Numbered from the stretch's first letter, positions 16,469 to 28,059 are shown. The stretch: DNA of 64,000 nucleotides from DASVFB01 sp963815965 (GCA_963815965.1 CAWFIT010000008.1:1-64000), one strand, 5' to 3'. Made by a program: numbers and translations. The notes: generated by a model from the sequence alone, not told the origin.

Positions 16469-18133
16469 TTAGACGGGCGTGACTTCCACCCTGCCGGACG
16501 AGCGCTCGATCCGCTCGACGCGGACGTCGATCGGGTCGCCGAGCCTGAGCGTCCCGCCGCCGCGCCGCCCGGTGAGCGCGGTGCCGAGCGGCGACGCCTC
16601 GAAGTAGTCGCCCGGCAGCCGTCGCGCCGGCAGGAAAGCCTCGAACACGTCGTCGAAGCGAACGAAGAGCCCCGAGCCGATCACGCCGACGATCTCGCCG
16701 GCGAACTCCGCCTCCCAGCCTTTCTCGAAGAGGACGGAGTCGAGCAGCCACGCGAGGCAGATCTCGTCGGCCTGGTACTCGACCTGCGCCGCCTCGCGCT
16801 CGCGCGCCGACACGTGTTCCGCGAGCTCTCCTAGCTCGTCGGGCAGCGGGTCGTCCCCCACGCCCAGCTCGCGCAGCAGCGCGCGGTGACACACGAGGTC
16901 GGGGTAGCGACGGATTGGCGACGTAAAGTGGCTGTACGCGCGACTCGCAAGGCCAGAGTGGCCGAGGTTGCGCGGGTCGTACCGCGCCTGCTTCAACGCA
17001 CGGAGGACGAGCGCCGGGAACGCATCGCGTCCTCGCCCGGACTGCTCGACGTACGTGGCCACCTGCTCTGCCGCCGCCGCCGCGACCGCAGCGGCGCTCG
17101 ACGGCGTGAGCTCGTCGGGAGCGGGAGGCGTCGGCACTTCGAGCTCGGCGAGCTTCGCGAGCAACAGCTGAACGGACTGCGGCTCCGGACGCTCGTGCAC
17201 GCGGTAGAGGGCGGCGCGGTTTCGAGACGCAAGCAGCCCGGCGACCGCCTCGTTCGCGGCGATCATGAACTCCTCGACGAGGGCATGTGCCTCCGGCTCT
17301 CCTTCGCGGCGCGCGTCAGCGATGCCGCCGCGGCCGTCGAAGTCGAAAACGACCTCCGGTGTCTGGATCCTCAGCGCTCCACGCGCGAAGCGGCGGCGAC
17401 GAAGCTCGCGCGCCCGCTCGTCGAGGCGGCGCAGGACGTCAGCGTGCCCGAACGACTCGGCGCCGGCGAGGATCCGCTGTGCCTGGCCGTACGACAACCG
17501 CGCGTCGCTGCGGATGACCGAGCGGTAGAACGACGGCTCGCCCGCTGTTGAATCAGCAGAGTCGAGGGGCAGCTCGACGGTGACGCATAAGCGGTCGACG
17601 TGCGGGCGAAGGCTGCAGAGGTCGTCGGCGAGCTCGGGCGGCAGCATCGGCGCGACGAGGCCGGGGACGTAGGTGGAGAAGCCGCGCTGCGCCGCGCCGC
17701 CGTCGAGCGGCGACCCAGCGTCTATGAAGAACGAGACGTCGGCGATGTGCACGAACGCGCGGTCGTCGTCGATGGAGAGCGCGTCGTCGAAGTCCTTTGC
17801 AGTATCGGGGTCGATCGTGAGCGTCGTCAGCTCGCGCAGGTCGACCCGTCCCTCGAACGTGATATCCGGAGGTGTGTACGGCTCGAACTCCTGGCGAGCA
17901 CCGGTCTCGACGAGGAGCGCCTCGAGCACGTTCTCGATCCGATCCGCAGGCCCGAGCACCCGCTCGACCTTCGCCCGGCCGCGCGTCCGGCGCGCGACGA
18001 CGAGGTCGCCGGGTCCGGCGTCGCCGAGCCCCTTGCGATCGAGCATGAGCGGCGTTCCCGCGGTGAAGTACGGCTCGCCGACGACGAGCTTGCCCCGCCG
18101 CGCAACCTCTACGACGGTTCTCTCGTCGATCAG
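16469..18133 (-). CDS. rnr: Ribonuclease R / RNase II-family exoribonuclease
   Basis: The RNB catalytic domain is clear. DPDTAKDFDDALSI carries the metal-binding aspartates, and later come SHFTSPIRRYPDL and a C-terminal S1-like strand set (GVIGSGLFVRFDDVFEAFLP). It degrades structured RNA 3' to 5' and works with tmRNA on non-stop mRNA. The start is unusual. No ATG or GTG exists near the N-terminus, and the best candidate is a CTG at 18133 that overlaps the ftsX stop, giving 554 residues. This is short for RNase R: the N-terminal cold-shock domains appear reduced or lost. Confidence 0.9.
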   Translation of the reverse strand: MIDERTVVEVARRGKLVVGEPYFTAGTPLMLDRKGLGDAGPGDLVVARRTRGRAKVERVLGPADRIENVLEALLVETGARQEFEPYTPPDITFEGRVDLRELTTLTIDPDTAKDFDDALSIDDDRAFVHIADVSFFIDAGSPLDGGAAQRGFSTYVPGLVAPMLPPELADDLCSLRPHVDRLCVTVELPLDSADSTAGEPSFYRSVIRSDARLSYGQAQRILAGAESFGHADVLRRLDERARELRRRRFARGALRIQTPEVVFDFDGRGGIADARREGEPEAHALVEEFMIAANEAVAGLLASRNRAALYRVHERPEPQSVQLLLAKLAELEVPTPPAPDELTPSSAAAVAAAAAEQVATYVEQSGRGRDAFPALVLRALKQARYDPRNLGHSGLASRAYSHFTSPIRRYPDLVCHRALLRELGVGDDPLPDELGELAEHVSAREREAAQVEYQADEICLAWLLDSVLFEKGWEAEFAGEIVGVIGSGLFVRFDDVFEAFLPARRLPGDYFEASPLGTALTGRRGGGTLRLGDPIDVRVERIERSSGRVEVTPV

Positions 18134-19017
18134 ATCTTCAGGAAACGCCGGATCGTGACGCCCGAGCCCGCCGCGCCGATCAACACGCCGAAACCGAGCA
18201 GGATCAGCGCCGTCCACGCGAACGTGAGCGCGTGGGCGTCGCTCGACTCGTTGATGTGACCGAGGATCGCAGGCAGCGCGATCTCCTTCCCGAGCACGAG
18301 CAGGATGACCGCCGCCACAGAGCCCGCGAGCCCGCAGATCAGCCCCTCGAGCATGAACGGTCCGCGCACGAACCAGTTCGTCGCGCCGACGAGCTTCATC
18401 ACCTCGATCTCCCGCCGCCGCGAGAAGATCGAGAGGCGGATCGTGTTCGCGATCAGCAGCGTCGCGGCGACGAGCAGCACGGCGACGGCGAGCAGGAAGA
18501 CGATCTCGATCACGCGGGCGACGCGCAGGATCCGCTTCGCAGTCTTCTTGCCGTAGTTCACGCGCTCGACGCCGGCAGTCTTGCCGTGCGGAACCTGATT
18601 CGCGATCAACTCGACGTCCTCCCCGCGCTTCGGGGTGATCTCGAACGCGTCCGGCAAGGGGTTGCCCGGCAGGCTGTCGGTCAGCTCGGGGTTCTTCTTC
18701 TGCATCAACTTGAGCGCTTCGGCCTTCGAGATGAACTTCACCGACTCGACCTGTGGAATGCGGGTGACCGCGTTCGCGAAGTTCTCCTCCTGCGCCTTCG
18801 TCGCGGCCGTCCCGCACGAGAGCTCCGTGCAGAAGTAGGCATGCACCACGAGTTGCTTCTTCACGTGGTTCGACCACGACAGCGCCCATGACCCGAGGCC
18901 GATCGAGAGGCCGAGGATGAACATCGCGATCAGCACGGTCATCGTCGCGGCGAGCGTCGTCGACGCGTTCGCGGCGAGCGAGCGCCAGGCCTCGGCGAAC
19001 AGCGTGCGCGTCCTCAT
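18130..19017 (-). CDS. ftsX: Cell-division ABC-type membrane protein FtsX
   Basis: 295 residues. The topology fits FtsX: an N-terminal membrane helix (TLAATMTVLIAMFILGLSIG), an extracellular domain of about 130 residues with a YFCTELSCG Cys pair, then three more membrane helices and an FSRRREIEVMKLVGATN cytoplasmic loop. It transmits ATP-driven signals from FtsE to peptidoglycan hydrolases at the septum. The start ATG overlaps the ftsE stop (ATGA), so translation is coupled. It overlaps the predicted rnr start downstream. Confidence 0.95.
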   Translation of the reverse strand: MRTRTLFAEAWRSLAANASTTLAATMTVLIAMFILGLSIGLGSWALSWSNHVKKQLVVHAYFCTELSCGTAATKAQEENFANAVTRIPQVESVKFISKAEALKLMQKKNPELTDSLPGNPLPDAFEITPKRGEDVELIANQVPHGKTAGVERVNYGKKTAKRILRVARVIEIVFLLAVAVLLVAATLLIANTIRLSIFSRRREIEVMKLVGATNWFVRGPFMLEGLICGLAGSVAAVILLVLGKEIALPAILGHINESSDAHALTFAWTALILLGFGVLIGAAGSGVTIRRFLKI

Positions 19018-19778
19018 TCGGATTCGTACCCGCCGCGCCGCTCGTCGCGCGCGAGCCGCCCGTCTTCGAGCGCGATCACGCGCCGGCGCATCTTGTCGAC
19101 CATCTCGCGGTCGTGCGTGACCATGAGGATCGTCGTGCCGCTGCGGTTGATGCGGTAGAGCAACTGCATGATCCCGACCGACGTGTCCGGGTCGAGGTTG
19201 CCCGTCGGCTCGTCGCACACGAGGAGCGGCGGGTGGTTGACGACGGCGCGCGCGATCGACACACGCTGCTGCTCGCCTCCGGAGAGCTGGTCCGGATACG
19301 AGTTCATCTTGTCCGGCAGGCCGACGAGCGTCAGCACTTCGGGGACCTTCCGTCGAATCGAGTTGCGGCTCTCGCCCTGCACCTTCAGCGCGTAGCCGAC
19401 GTTCTCCGCCGCAGTGCGGTTCGGCAGCAGCTTGAAGTCCTGGAACACGCAGCCGACGTTGCGGCGCAGCATCGGGATCTTCGAGCGCTTGAGTCGCCCG
19501 AGGTCTCGGCCGCCGACGATGATCTTCCCCTGCGTCGGCTCGAGCTCCTTCAGGAGCAGCCGCACGAGCGTCGACTTGCCCGAGCCCGAGGCGCCGACGA
19601 TGAAGACGAACTCGCCCTTCTCGATCAGGAACGTGACTTCTGAGAGGGCGACGACGCCGGGCTCGTAAACCTTGGTCACGCCCTCGAAGACGATCATCGA
19701 GCCGGAGCTCGAGGTCGTGCGAGGCTCCTCGGGCGCGGCTACGGCGATTGCTTCGTCTGTCTGCTGAAGGTCCTGCAC
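19014..19778 (-). CDS. ftsE: Cell-division ATP-binding protein FtsE
   Basis: 254 residues with a complete ABC ATPase core: Walker A GASGSGKST (residues 62-70), a Q-loop (CVFQDFKLLP), signature LSGGEQQRV, Walker B LLVCDEPTGNLD and the H-loop VTHD. The first 27 residues are an acidic extension not usual for FtsE; an internal ATG (MIVFEGVTKVYEPG) at 19697 would give the standard length. It pairs with FtsX to control septal wall hydrolysis. It lies 73 bases downstream of prfB on the same strand. Confidence 0.95.
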   Translation of the reverse strand: MQDLQQTDEAIAVAAPEEPRTTSSSGSMIVFEGVTKVYEPGVVALSEVTFLIEKGEFVFIVGASGSGKSTLVRLLLKELEPTQGKIIVGGRDLGRLKRSKIPMLRRNVGCVFQDFKLLPNRTAAENVGYALKVQGESRNSIRRKVPEVLTLVGLPDKMNSYPDQLSGGEQQRVSIARAVVNHPPLLVCDEPTGNLDPDTSVGIMQLLYRINRSGTTILMVTHDREMVDKMRRRVIALEDGRLARDERRGGYESE

Positions 19779-19851
19779 CAGTCTCTAACTGAGGGCGGCC
19801 GCACGGCTCGCCGGACGAGAGGCGAGGGCGCATTCTAGCGCACGCGCTCGG

Positions 19852-20959
19852 CTAGCCAACGCTACCGGCGGCCCTGGCCAGAAGATAGGCGTGGACGAAC
19901 TCGTCGAGGTCTCCGTCGAGCACGCCCTGTGCGTTCCCGACCTTGAGACCTGTGCGTTCGTCCTTGACCTGCTGGTAGGGATGCAGGACGTAGTGCCGGA
20001 CGGCCTCGCCGCCGAAGCCGATGTTCTGAACATCGCCTCGCTCCTTCGCCAACTCCGCCTCGCGTTCCTCCTCCGCGAGCTCGGCGAGCCGCGACTTCAG
20101 GATGCGCATGGCCGTCTGCTTGTTCGCGGCCTGGGAGCGCTCGTTCTGGCACTGGGCGACGATGCCCGTCGGCAGGTGCGTGATGCGCACCGCGGAGTCG
20201 GTCTTGTTGACGTGCTGGCCGCCCGCGCCCTGCGCGCGATAGGTGTCGATCCGCAGGTCGTTCTCGTCGATTTCGAGGTTCGCCTCGTCGCTGAGCAGCG
20301 GGGACACGATCACGCCGGCGAACGAGGTGTGCCGCCGGTGCGCCTGGTCGAACGGCGAGAGCCGGACGAGACGGTGCGGTCCGCGCTCCGTCTTGAGGAT
20401 CCCGTACGCGTTCTCGCCGTGCACGATCATCGTCGCGGACTTCAGGCCGGCCTCCTCCCCCGGGCTCGCCTCGAGCATCTCGGTCTGAAAGCCGCGGCGC
20501 TCGGCCCAGCGCTGGTACATACGCAGCAGCATCTCGGCCCAATCCTGGGAGTCGGTGCCGCCGCCGCCGGACTGAATCGTCACGACTGCGTCGCCCGCGT
20601 CGTACTCGCCGTTGAAGAGCGCGTCCTCCTGCAACCGCTCGAGTTCCTGGCGCAGCGGTTGCAGCGACGTCTCGATCTCCGCCGCCATGTCGCCGTCCAT
20701 CGCGAGCAGGTCGCGGGCGTCTTCGTACTCGCGCCGCAGCCGGTTGAAGCGCTCGAGACGCCGCGTCAGGCGCGCGTGCTCGGCGGAGACCGTCGCCGCG
20801 TGCTGCTGGTCGTCCCAGAACCCTGGTTTGGAGAGCTCCTGCTCGAGCTCCGCGATGCGTGCCGCTAATGCATCCGGGTCAAAGGTAACCACGGGCCCAG
20901 TCGAGCTGGGCCCCAATCTCCTCCAGTTGCTGCGAGAGCGGCACGGACACTTCGGTCAT
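19852..20959 (-). CDS. prfB: Peptide chain release factor 2, with programmed +1 frameshift
   Basis: The start is ATG 20959 (MTEVSVPLSQQLEEIG...). After 26 codons the frame meets an in-frame TGA at 20879-20881 in the context CTT-TGA-C. Skipping one base continues into DPDALAARIAELEQEL and the whole RF2, for 368 residues in total. The SPF stop-recognition motif (RLSPFDQ) and the catalytic GGQ (GAGGQHVNKTDSAVRITH) are intact. RF2 reads UGA and UAA, and low RF2 lets ribosomes shift at its own UGA, so synthesis is autoregulated. It is followed by ftsE. Confidence 0.95.
20878..20890 (-). promoter_or_regulatory. Programmed +1 frameshift site of prfB
   Basis: On the minus strand the sequence reads GGT-TAC-CTT-TGA-C: the slip codon CTT followed by UGA and C, as in the classical RF2 site. 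The upstream Shine-Dalgarno-like stimulator seen in E. coli (AGGGGG) is weak here (CGTGGT). Confidence 0.9.
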
Positions 20960-20988
20960 ACGGACAAGGCTAGCCGCTCTTTCGCCTC

Positions 20989-21309
20989 GCACGAAATGCT
21001 GCGCATTTCGTGCGACCAAGACCGGTCATGCGCGCTTTGCGCGCGTGCCCATTTTGCGCGATTGAGGGCGCGCTCCTTCGTTGACGGCTAGTGAGCAGCG
21101 CGGCCAAGCCGCGCTGCGGGCGAGACGTCATCTTTGATTGGCGTTCTCGCGATAGGCGCGGCTTTGCCGCGCCGAAACTCACGCTGAACGAGAAGCCGAC
21201 CGTCGGCAGCCTCCCAAAAACACCGGGCGGACGCGCCGAAGGCCCGTCCGGCCGGTGCAAGCGCGAAATCGCAGATTTCGCGCTTAGACCCGAGCGCAAA
21301 GCGCGCGGG

Positions 21310-21311
<2 letters not shown>
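20989..21311. repeat. Cluster of strong hairpins filling the prfB-secA gap
   Basis: At least six inverted repeats with 3-base loops or near to it lie between the two genes. They are at 20989-21013 (11-base perfect stem, GCACGAAATGC arms), 21028-21048 (GC repeat, loop TTT), 21095-21117 (10-base perfect, loop CAA), 21155-21173 (8-base perfect, loop TTT), 21259-21285 (12-base perfect, loop GCA) and 21287-21311 (11 bases, one mismatch, loop AAA). A longer imperfect one surrounds 21225-21258. The last overlaps the secA stop and may help terminate it. There is no gene in 20960-21309. Confidence 0.8.
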
Positions 21312-23979
<2,668 letters not shown>

Positions 23980-23986
23980 TCGTCTC

Positions 23987-24509
23987 CTAGAGTAGCGACG
24001 TCTCGATTTCCCAGAGATCGCCGTCCAGGCGCCGGGCGCGGACGGCGTAGTCGCCTTCGCGCTCCAGAAGCGGGATCGAGCCGAAGCTGCGCGAGCCGTC
24101 GACGGTCAGGGTCCGCTCCCCGTTGTGATGCGCTTGCTCCAGCTCGCTGCCCGCCGACGCCCGGCAGGCTCACGACCTCGATCCGGCGCGCGGCCACCGC
24201 CCAGAGGCCGTCCTCGCGCCGAACCGCCTCTGCTCGGTACGGCGGATCGAGCGAGATCGCGCCGGCGAACGTCTCGATCCCTCTTGGCCCGTACTCGACG
24301 ATCACCTCGTCGTCGAGCACGACGAACTCTGCCCGCTCTCCCTCGAGCTCGGCGGCGAGGGTCGCGATGTCGTCCCACTCGCGCGGCCGGTGGACGCCGT
24401 GGATGCCCGCCTTGTCCCACGGCGCGCGCCGGTCCTCATCACCCGGCGCGTCCAGCAGCCCCGCGTCCCGCGCAAGCCTCTCGTGCAGCGGCCTGCGCCG
24501 GAAGATCAC
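23987..24509 (-). pseudogene. Uncharacterised protein of about 173 residues, frameshifted
   Basis: A GTG start overlaps the hpf stop (GTGA). The first frame gives WDDIATLAAELEGERAEFVVLDDEVIVEYGPRG and an RIEVVSLPGVGGQ block. After one extra base near 24146-24150 the next frame continues ELEQAHHNGERTLTVDGS and ends DLWEIETSLL at the stop. The protein looks like a small beta-rich fold with no membrane segment, and no known family is recognised. Its 5' coupling to hpf and position before secA suggest a conserved neighbour. The frame break may be a sequence error. Confidence 0.6.
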
Positions 24510-24838
24510 GCTCCGTTGTGCTCTGCCCTGCGGCGTGGCTCGCGACGACGCTTGTCGCGGTATTCCTTGACCTCGCGCATGAGCTTGTCCGTGAGCCCGT
24601 CGATGGAGGAACGCATGTCCTTCGTAGCCTCGCGGACGCGCAAGGAGTGACCCTTCGTGAACACCGTCGCCTCGGCGACCTGGTTCTCGCGGATGGACGG
24701 GTTGCGCTCGACCGCCAACTCGACCTCGACCTGGACCATCTCCCCCAGCTGCTTGTCCAGCTTGCTGAGCTTCTGTTCTGCGTAGCTTCGAATCGAGTCG
24801 CTGAGCTCGAGGTTCTTGCCCTTCACCTGCAGACGCAT
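24506..24838 (-). CDS. hpf: Ribosome hibernation promoting factor (HPF/RaiA family, short form)
   Basis: 110 residues, MRLQVKGKNLELSDSIRSYAEQKLSKLDK at the N-terminus. A beta-alpha-beta-beta-beta-alpha core follows, with EVELAVERNPSI, EATVFTKGHSLRVREATKDM and a basic C-terminal helix (LMREVKEYRDKRRREPRRR). Short HPF binds the 30S decoding region in stationary phase. Long actinobacterial forms carry an extra C-terminal dimerisation domain, which is absent here. The stop overlaps the next gene's GTG. It lies 30 bases downstream of comF on the same strand. Confidence 0.93.
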   Translation of the reverse strand: MRLQVKGKNLELSDSIRSYAEQKLSKLDKQLGEMVQVEVELAVERNPSIRENQVAEATVFTKGHSLRVREATKDMRSSIDGLTDKLMREVKEYRDKRRREPRRRAEHNGA

Positions 24839-24868
24839 TGCCCCTCCTCGCCTGGTCTTGAGAAGACA

Positions 24869-25534
24869 CTAGCGCAGTCGAAGTGCGCGGGCGAACGTCA
24901 CGACCCGCACCTGGCGAGCCCCCGCCCGCCGGAGCGCCGTGGCGCACGCGGAGGCCGTCGCCCCGGACGTGTAGACGTCGTCCACGAGGCAGATAGACCG
25001 CGGCGCACGCTGGGCCTTGGCCGCGAACGCGGCGCGGACGTTGCGACGCCGTTCGGCGAGGCTGGCGCCGCGCTGGCGCGGCGCCGCCCGCGTGCGCGCG
25101 AGCGAATCGAGCACCGGCAGCTCCCAGCGTTTGCCAAGCTCTCTCGCGAGGCGCTCTGCGGGATGGTGGCCCCGCTCGAGCAAACGGGTGCGATCCGACG
25201 GAACGTACGTCAGCGCCTCGACGGGCGGCCGCGCGATCGCGGTGGCGACGAGCTCGGCTGCCGTTGCCGCGATCCGACGGAGGCCGTGTTCCTTCCACCC
25301 CGCGACGATCGCGCGGACGCGCTCGTCGTAGGCGACGGCGGCGCGCGCGGTCTCGAATGCGATGCGCCGGCCGGAGCATTCCGCGCAGCGCCGCACGGGC
25401 CAAGCGGTCGGGCTTCCGCAGCGTTCGCAGAGTGGCGGCTCGATCCACGGCAGCGACCCGAGGCAGGCGTCGCAGACGGAGGCGCCGCTTCGTCCGCACG
25501 CGAGGCAGCGCTGCGGAAGCAGCAGTTCGAGCAT
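24869..25534 (-). CDS. ComF-family phosphoribosyltransferase-like protein
   Basis: 221 residues. The N-terminus has a double zinc finger (CLACGRSGASVCDAC and CERCGSPTAWPVRRCAEC), and the C-terminal half is a PRTase domain with the PRPP-binding loop ICLVDDVYTSGAT. ComF members act in DNA uptake in naturally competent bacteria and in DNA repair or recombination elsewhere; the biochemical reaction is not settled. No other competence gene is visible in this window. The start ATG has no strong ribosome-binding site. It is first in a run with hpf. Confidence 0.9.
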   Translation of the reverse strand: MLELLLPQRCLACGRSGASVCDACLGSLPWIEPPLCERCGSPTAWPVRRCAECSGRRIAFETARAAVAYDERVRAIVAGWKEHGLRRIAATAAELVATAIARPPVEALTYVPSDRTRLLERGHHPAERLARELGKRWELPVLDSLARTRAAPRQRGASLAERRRNVRAAFAAKAQRAPRSICLVDDVYTSGATASACATALRRAGARQVRVVTFARALRLR

Positions 25535-25603
25535 ATGGCGACGGTACGTCGCCGCACGTCACGCAGCAGTGAAAATCGTGCGCTAGAAGCTAGGCCGAAC
25601 GGC

Positions 25604-26365
25604 CTAGTTCACAAGGTATTGGTCACGTTCGGGGAGGCCCGCACGCCGGCGGTAGCGGTTGTCCGCCTCGAGCAGCTGCGAGCGGTTGCCGATGTCCAGC
25701 CACTCGCCTGTGAAGCGGTAGCCGTACACCGGCGCGCGGGTGTAGAGCCACGCGATGAAGTGTCCGGGCTGGTCGGGCGGATTGCCCTCCGCGAGGTATG
25801 CGCGAAGCAGGGCTATGTGCGCGCGGTGGTAGAGGTAGGTCGCGATCGAGATGAGGTTCGATGCCGGCCGCTCGGGCTTTTCCTCGAAACCGACGACGCG
25901 GTCGTCCTGATCCAGCTCGACGACGCTGTACTCGCTGACGAGCTCGCGATCGGGGTGGTCATAGACGGCGATCGCGCTGCCGTCCTTGCTCCGCCAGAAG
26001 TCGACGTAGGCCGCGAGGCTGAAGTCGAAGAGGTTGTCGCCGGCGATGATGAGCAGCTCCTCGCCCTCCCACTCCTCCTGGTCGGCGACGAAGGCAATGT
26101 CGCCGATGGCGCCGAGGCGATCCTCGTTCGAGGTCGTGCCGTCGTCGTGAACGCGAACGCGTCCCTGCGACCAGCGCTCGAAATCGGGTGCGAAGCGGGC
26201 GTTCGTGACGACGTGGATCTCGTCGACGTCGTCGACTTCGGCGATCCGGTCGAGGATCCAGTCGGCGATCGGCCGCCCGGCGACGGGCAGCAGCGGCTTC
26301 GCCACGGTGTCCGTCAACGGGCGCAAGCGGGTCGCGTACCCCGCGGCGAGGATGAGCGCTTTCAA
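25604..26365 (-). CDS. Sugar-phosphate nucleotidyltransferase (RmlA/Man-1-P type)
   Basis: 253 residues from a TTG with AGGG upstream. It begins LKALILAAGYATRLRPLT, a variant of the GxGTRLRPLT signature (Tyr and Ala replace the usual Gly-Thr), and has KPLLPVAGRPIADWILD and the metal-binding GDNLFDFSL. It should activate a hexose-1-phosphate with an NTP; dTTP and GTP forms cannot be told apart here. A perfect 37-base palindrome separates it from the upstream ahcY gene. It may serve surface-polysaccharide synthesis with the sugar-nucleotide genes at 28-30.5 kb. Confidence 0.85.
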   Translation of the reverse strand: MKALILAAGYATRLRPLTDTVAKPLLPVAGRPIADWILDRIAEVDDVDEIHVVTNARFAPDFERWSQGRVRVHDDGTTSNEDRLGAIGDIAFVADQEEWEGEELLIIAGDNLFDFSLAAYVDFWRSKDGSAIAVYDHPDRELVSEYSVVELDQDDRVVGFEEKPERPASNLISIATYLYHRAHIALLRAYLAEGNPPDQPGHFIAWLYTRAPVYGYRFTGEWLDIGNRSQLLEADNRYRRRAGLPERDQYLVN

Positions 26366-26380
26366 AACACCCTGGCCAGC

Positions 26381-26417
26381 CCGGCCATGGCTGGGGTCCG
26401 ACCCCAGCCATGGCCGG
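26381..26417. terminator. Perfect 37-base palindrome (18-base arms) between ahcY and a nucleotidyltransferase gene
   Basis: Arms begin CCGGCCATGGCTGGGGTC and are separated by one base, so the sequence could extrude as a cruciform or act as an orientation-independent terminator. It lies 15 bases after the ahcY stop and 15 bases before the next start. Its GGGGTCCGACCCC centre recalls a class of short palindromes that may recur in this genome. Confidence 0.7.
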
Positions 26418-26432
26418 ATCGGGCACTGCTGC

Positions 26433-27701
26433 TCAGGTTCCCTCGTCCCAAGAGGCGAGGTACTTGGCTTGCTCATCGGTGAGCTTGTCGATCTCGACGC
26501 CCATCGTCTCGAGCTTCAGCCGCGCGATCTCCTTGTCGATCTCGTCCGGCACGACGTAGACCTTCCGCTCGAGGCTGGCCGCGTTCTGAACCGCATACTC
26601 GGCGGCGAGCGCCTGGTTGGCGAAGGACATGTCCATGACGAGCGCGGGATGCCCTTCGGCGGCGGCGAGGTTCACGAGCCGTCCGTCGGCGACGAGGTAG
26701 AGACGCCGCCCGTCCGCGAGCGTGAACTCCTCCACGAACTCGCGCGCCCTCCGCGTCTCCGACGCGAGCGACTTCAGCGCGGGGATGTCGATCTCGACGT
26801 TGAAGTGGCCCGTGTTCGCGAGGATCGCGCCGTCCTTCATCTGCTCCATGTGCTCACGCGTGACGACGTGCTTGTCACCCGTGGCCGAGCAGAAGATGTC
26901 GCCGACCTTCGCGGCTGCCCCCATCGACAAAACCTCGAAGCCGTCCATGACCGCCTCGAGCGCGCGGAGCGGATCGACCTCGGTGACGATCACGTGCGAG
27001 CCCATGCCGCGCGCGCGGGAGGCGACGCCGCGCCCGACCCAGCCGTAGCCGGCGACAACGAACCGCTTCCCGGCGAGCAGCACGTTCGTCGCACGGATGA
27101 TGCCGTCGATCGTCGACTGACCGGTGCCGTAGCGATTGTCGAAGAGGTGCTTCGTGTTCGCCTCGTTGACGGCGATGATCGGAAAGCCGAGCGCGCCGTC
27201 CGCCTCGAGCGCCTTGAGCCGGATGACGCCTGTGGTCGTCTCCTCGGTTCCCGCAATGATGTCGCCGAGCTGCTCGCGCCGGTGCGAATGGAGCACGCCG
27301 ATCACGTCGGCGCCGTCGTCCATCGTCAGATGCGGCTTGTGGTCGACGGCGGCCTCGATGTGCGCGTAGTACGTGTCGTTGTCCTCGCCCTTGATCGCGA
27401 ACACGCTGACGTCGAACTCGTCGACGAGCGCCGCGGCTACATCGTCCTGCGTCGAGAGCGGATTCGACGCGCAGAGCACAACGTCCGCGCCGCCGGCCTT
27501 CAGCGTGCGCATCAGGTTTGCCGTCTCCGTCGTGACGTGCAGGCACGCGGAGACGCGGTAGCCGTTCAGCGGCTGCTCCGCCTCGAATCGCTGTCTGATC
27601 GCCGCGAGCACCGGCATCTGCCGGTCCGCCCACTCGATCCGCCGCACGCCTTCCGGCGCAAGAGCGAGGTCTTTCACGTCGTACCGCTTCGTCGTTGCCA
27701 T
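26433..27701 (-). CDS. ahcY: Adenosylhomocysteinase
   Basis: 422 residues from ATG 27701. The enzyme splits S-adenosylhomocysteine into adenosine and homocysteine. The N-terminal substrate region (SACLHVTTETANLMRTL, CASNPLSTQDDVAAAL) and the NAD-binding Rossmann motif (FVVAGYGWVGRGVASRARG) are intact, as are the ILANTGHFNVEID and C-terminal KLETMGVEIDKLTDEQAKYL blocks. It feeds homocysteine to MetH, encoded nearby. A MerR-type regulator lies 13 bases upstream on the same strand and may control it. No riboswitch is recognised. Confidence 0.97.
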   Translation of the reverse strand: MATTKRYDVKDLALAPEGVRRIEWADRQMPVLAAIRQRFEAEQPLNGYRVSACLHVTTETANLMRTLKAGGADVVLCASNPLSTQDDVAAALVDEFDVSVFAIKGEDNDTYYAHIEAAVDHKPHLTMDDGADVIGVLHSHRREQLGDIIAGTEETTTGVIRLKALEADGALGFPIIAVNEANTKHLFDNRYGTGQSTIDGIIRATNVLLAGKRFVVAGYGWVGRGVASRARGMGSHVIVTEVDPLRALEAVMDGFEVLSMGAAAKVGDIFCSATGDKHVVTREHMEQMKDGAILANTGHFNVEIDIPALKSLASETRRAREFVEEFTLADGRRLYLVADGRLVNLAAAEGHPALVMDMSFANQALAAEYAVQNAASLERKVYVVPDEIDKEIARLKLETMGVEIDKLTDEQAKYLASWDEGT

Positions 27702-27714
27702 CGTGTCCTCTCTG

Positions 27715-28035
27715 TCAGGCGGCGAGCAGCCGCTCGTGCTTGCGCTGTTCCCATTCCAGCGGGTCTTCGTTGGCGGCGAACCACGTCTCCACCGCGGCCC
27801 GCAGCGCGGGCTCGCGCCGGAGCCGAGCGGCGAACGCGACATCCGCAATCTCGACGCGGAAGCGTTGCCGCAGCTCCGCGAGCGAGCGGAGCTGGTTCAG
27901 CTCGCGCAACCCGTAGAGCCGGTACCCGGAACCGCTCCTACGCGGGACGACGAGCCCCGTCCGCTCGAGGTAGCGCAGCATCCGCGCCGACCAGCCGGTC
28001 CGGCCGGCCGCCTCGCTGACGGTGATCCCATCCAC
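27715..28035 (-). CDS. MerR-family transcriptional regulator
   Basis: 106 residues with an N-terminal winged helix-turn-helix (ITVSEAAGRTGWSARMLRYLERTGLVVPRR, then GYRLYGLREL). A short C-terminal helix lacks the Cys residues of metal-sensing MerR proteins, so a metal ligand is unlikely. No effector domain follows. It sits 13 bases upstream of ahcY on the same strand, which suggests joint transcription or autogenous control of the methyl-cycle gene; that link is inferred from position. Confidence 0.85.
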   Translation of the reverse strand: MDGITVSEAAGRTGWSARMLRYLERTGLVVPRRSGSGYRLYGLRELNQLRSLAELRQRFRVEIADVAFAARLRREPALRAAVETWFAANEDPLEWEQRKHERLLAA

Positions 28036-28059
28036 GGGGCGAACCTTAACACAGGTGTG

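Noticed and set aside
16469..18889. A longer RNase R reading to 806 residues
   Set aside because: The extra N-terminal 250 residues are the reverse-frame reading of ftsX, with no conserved domain.
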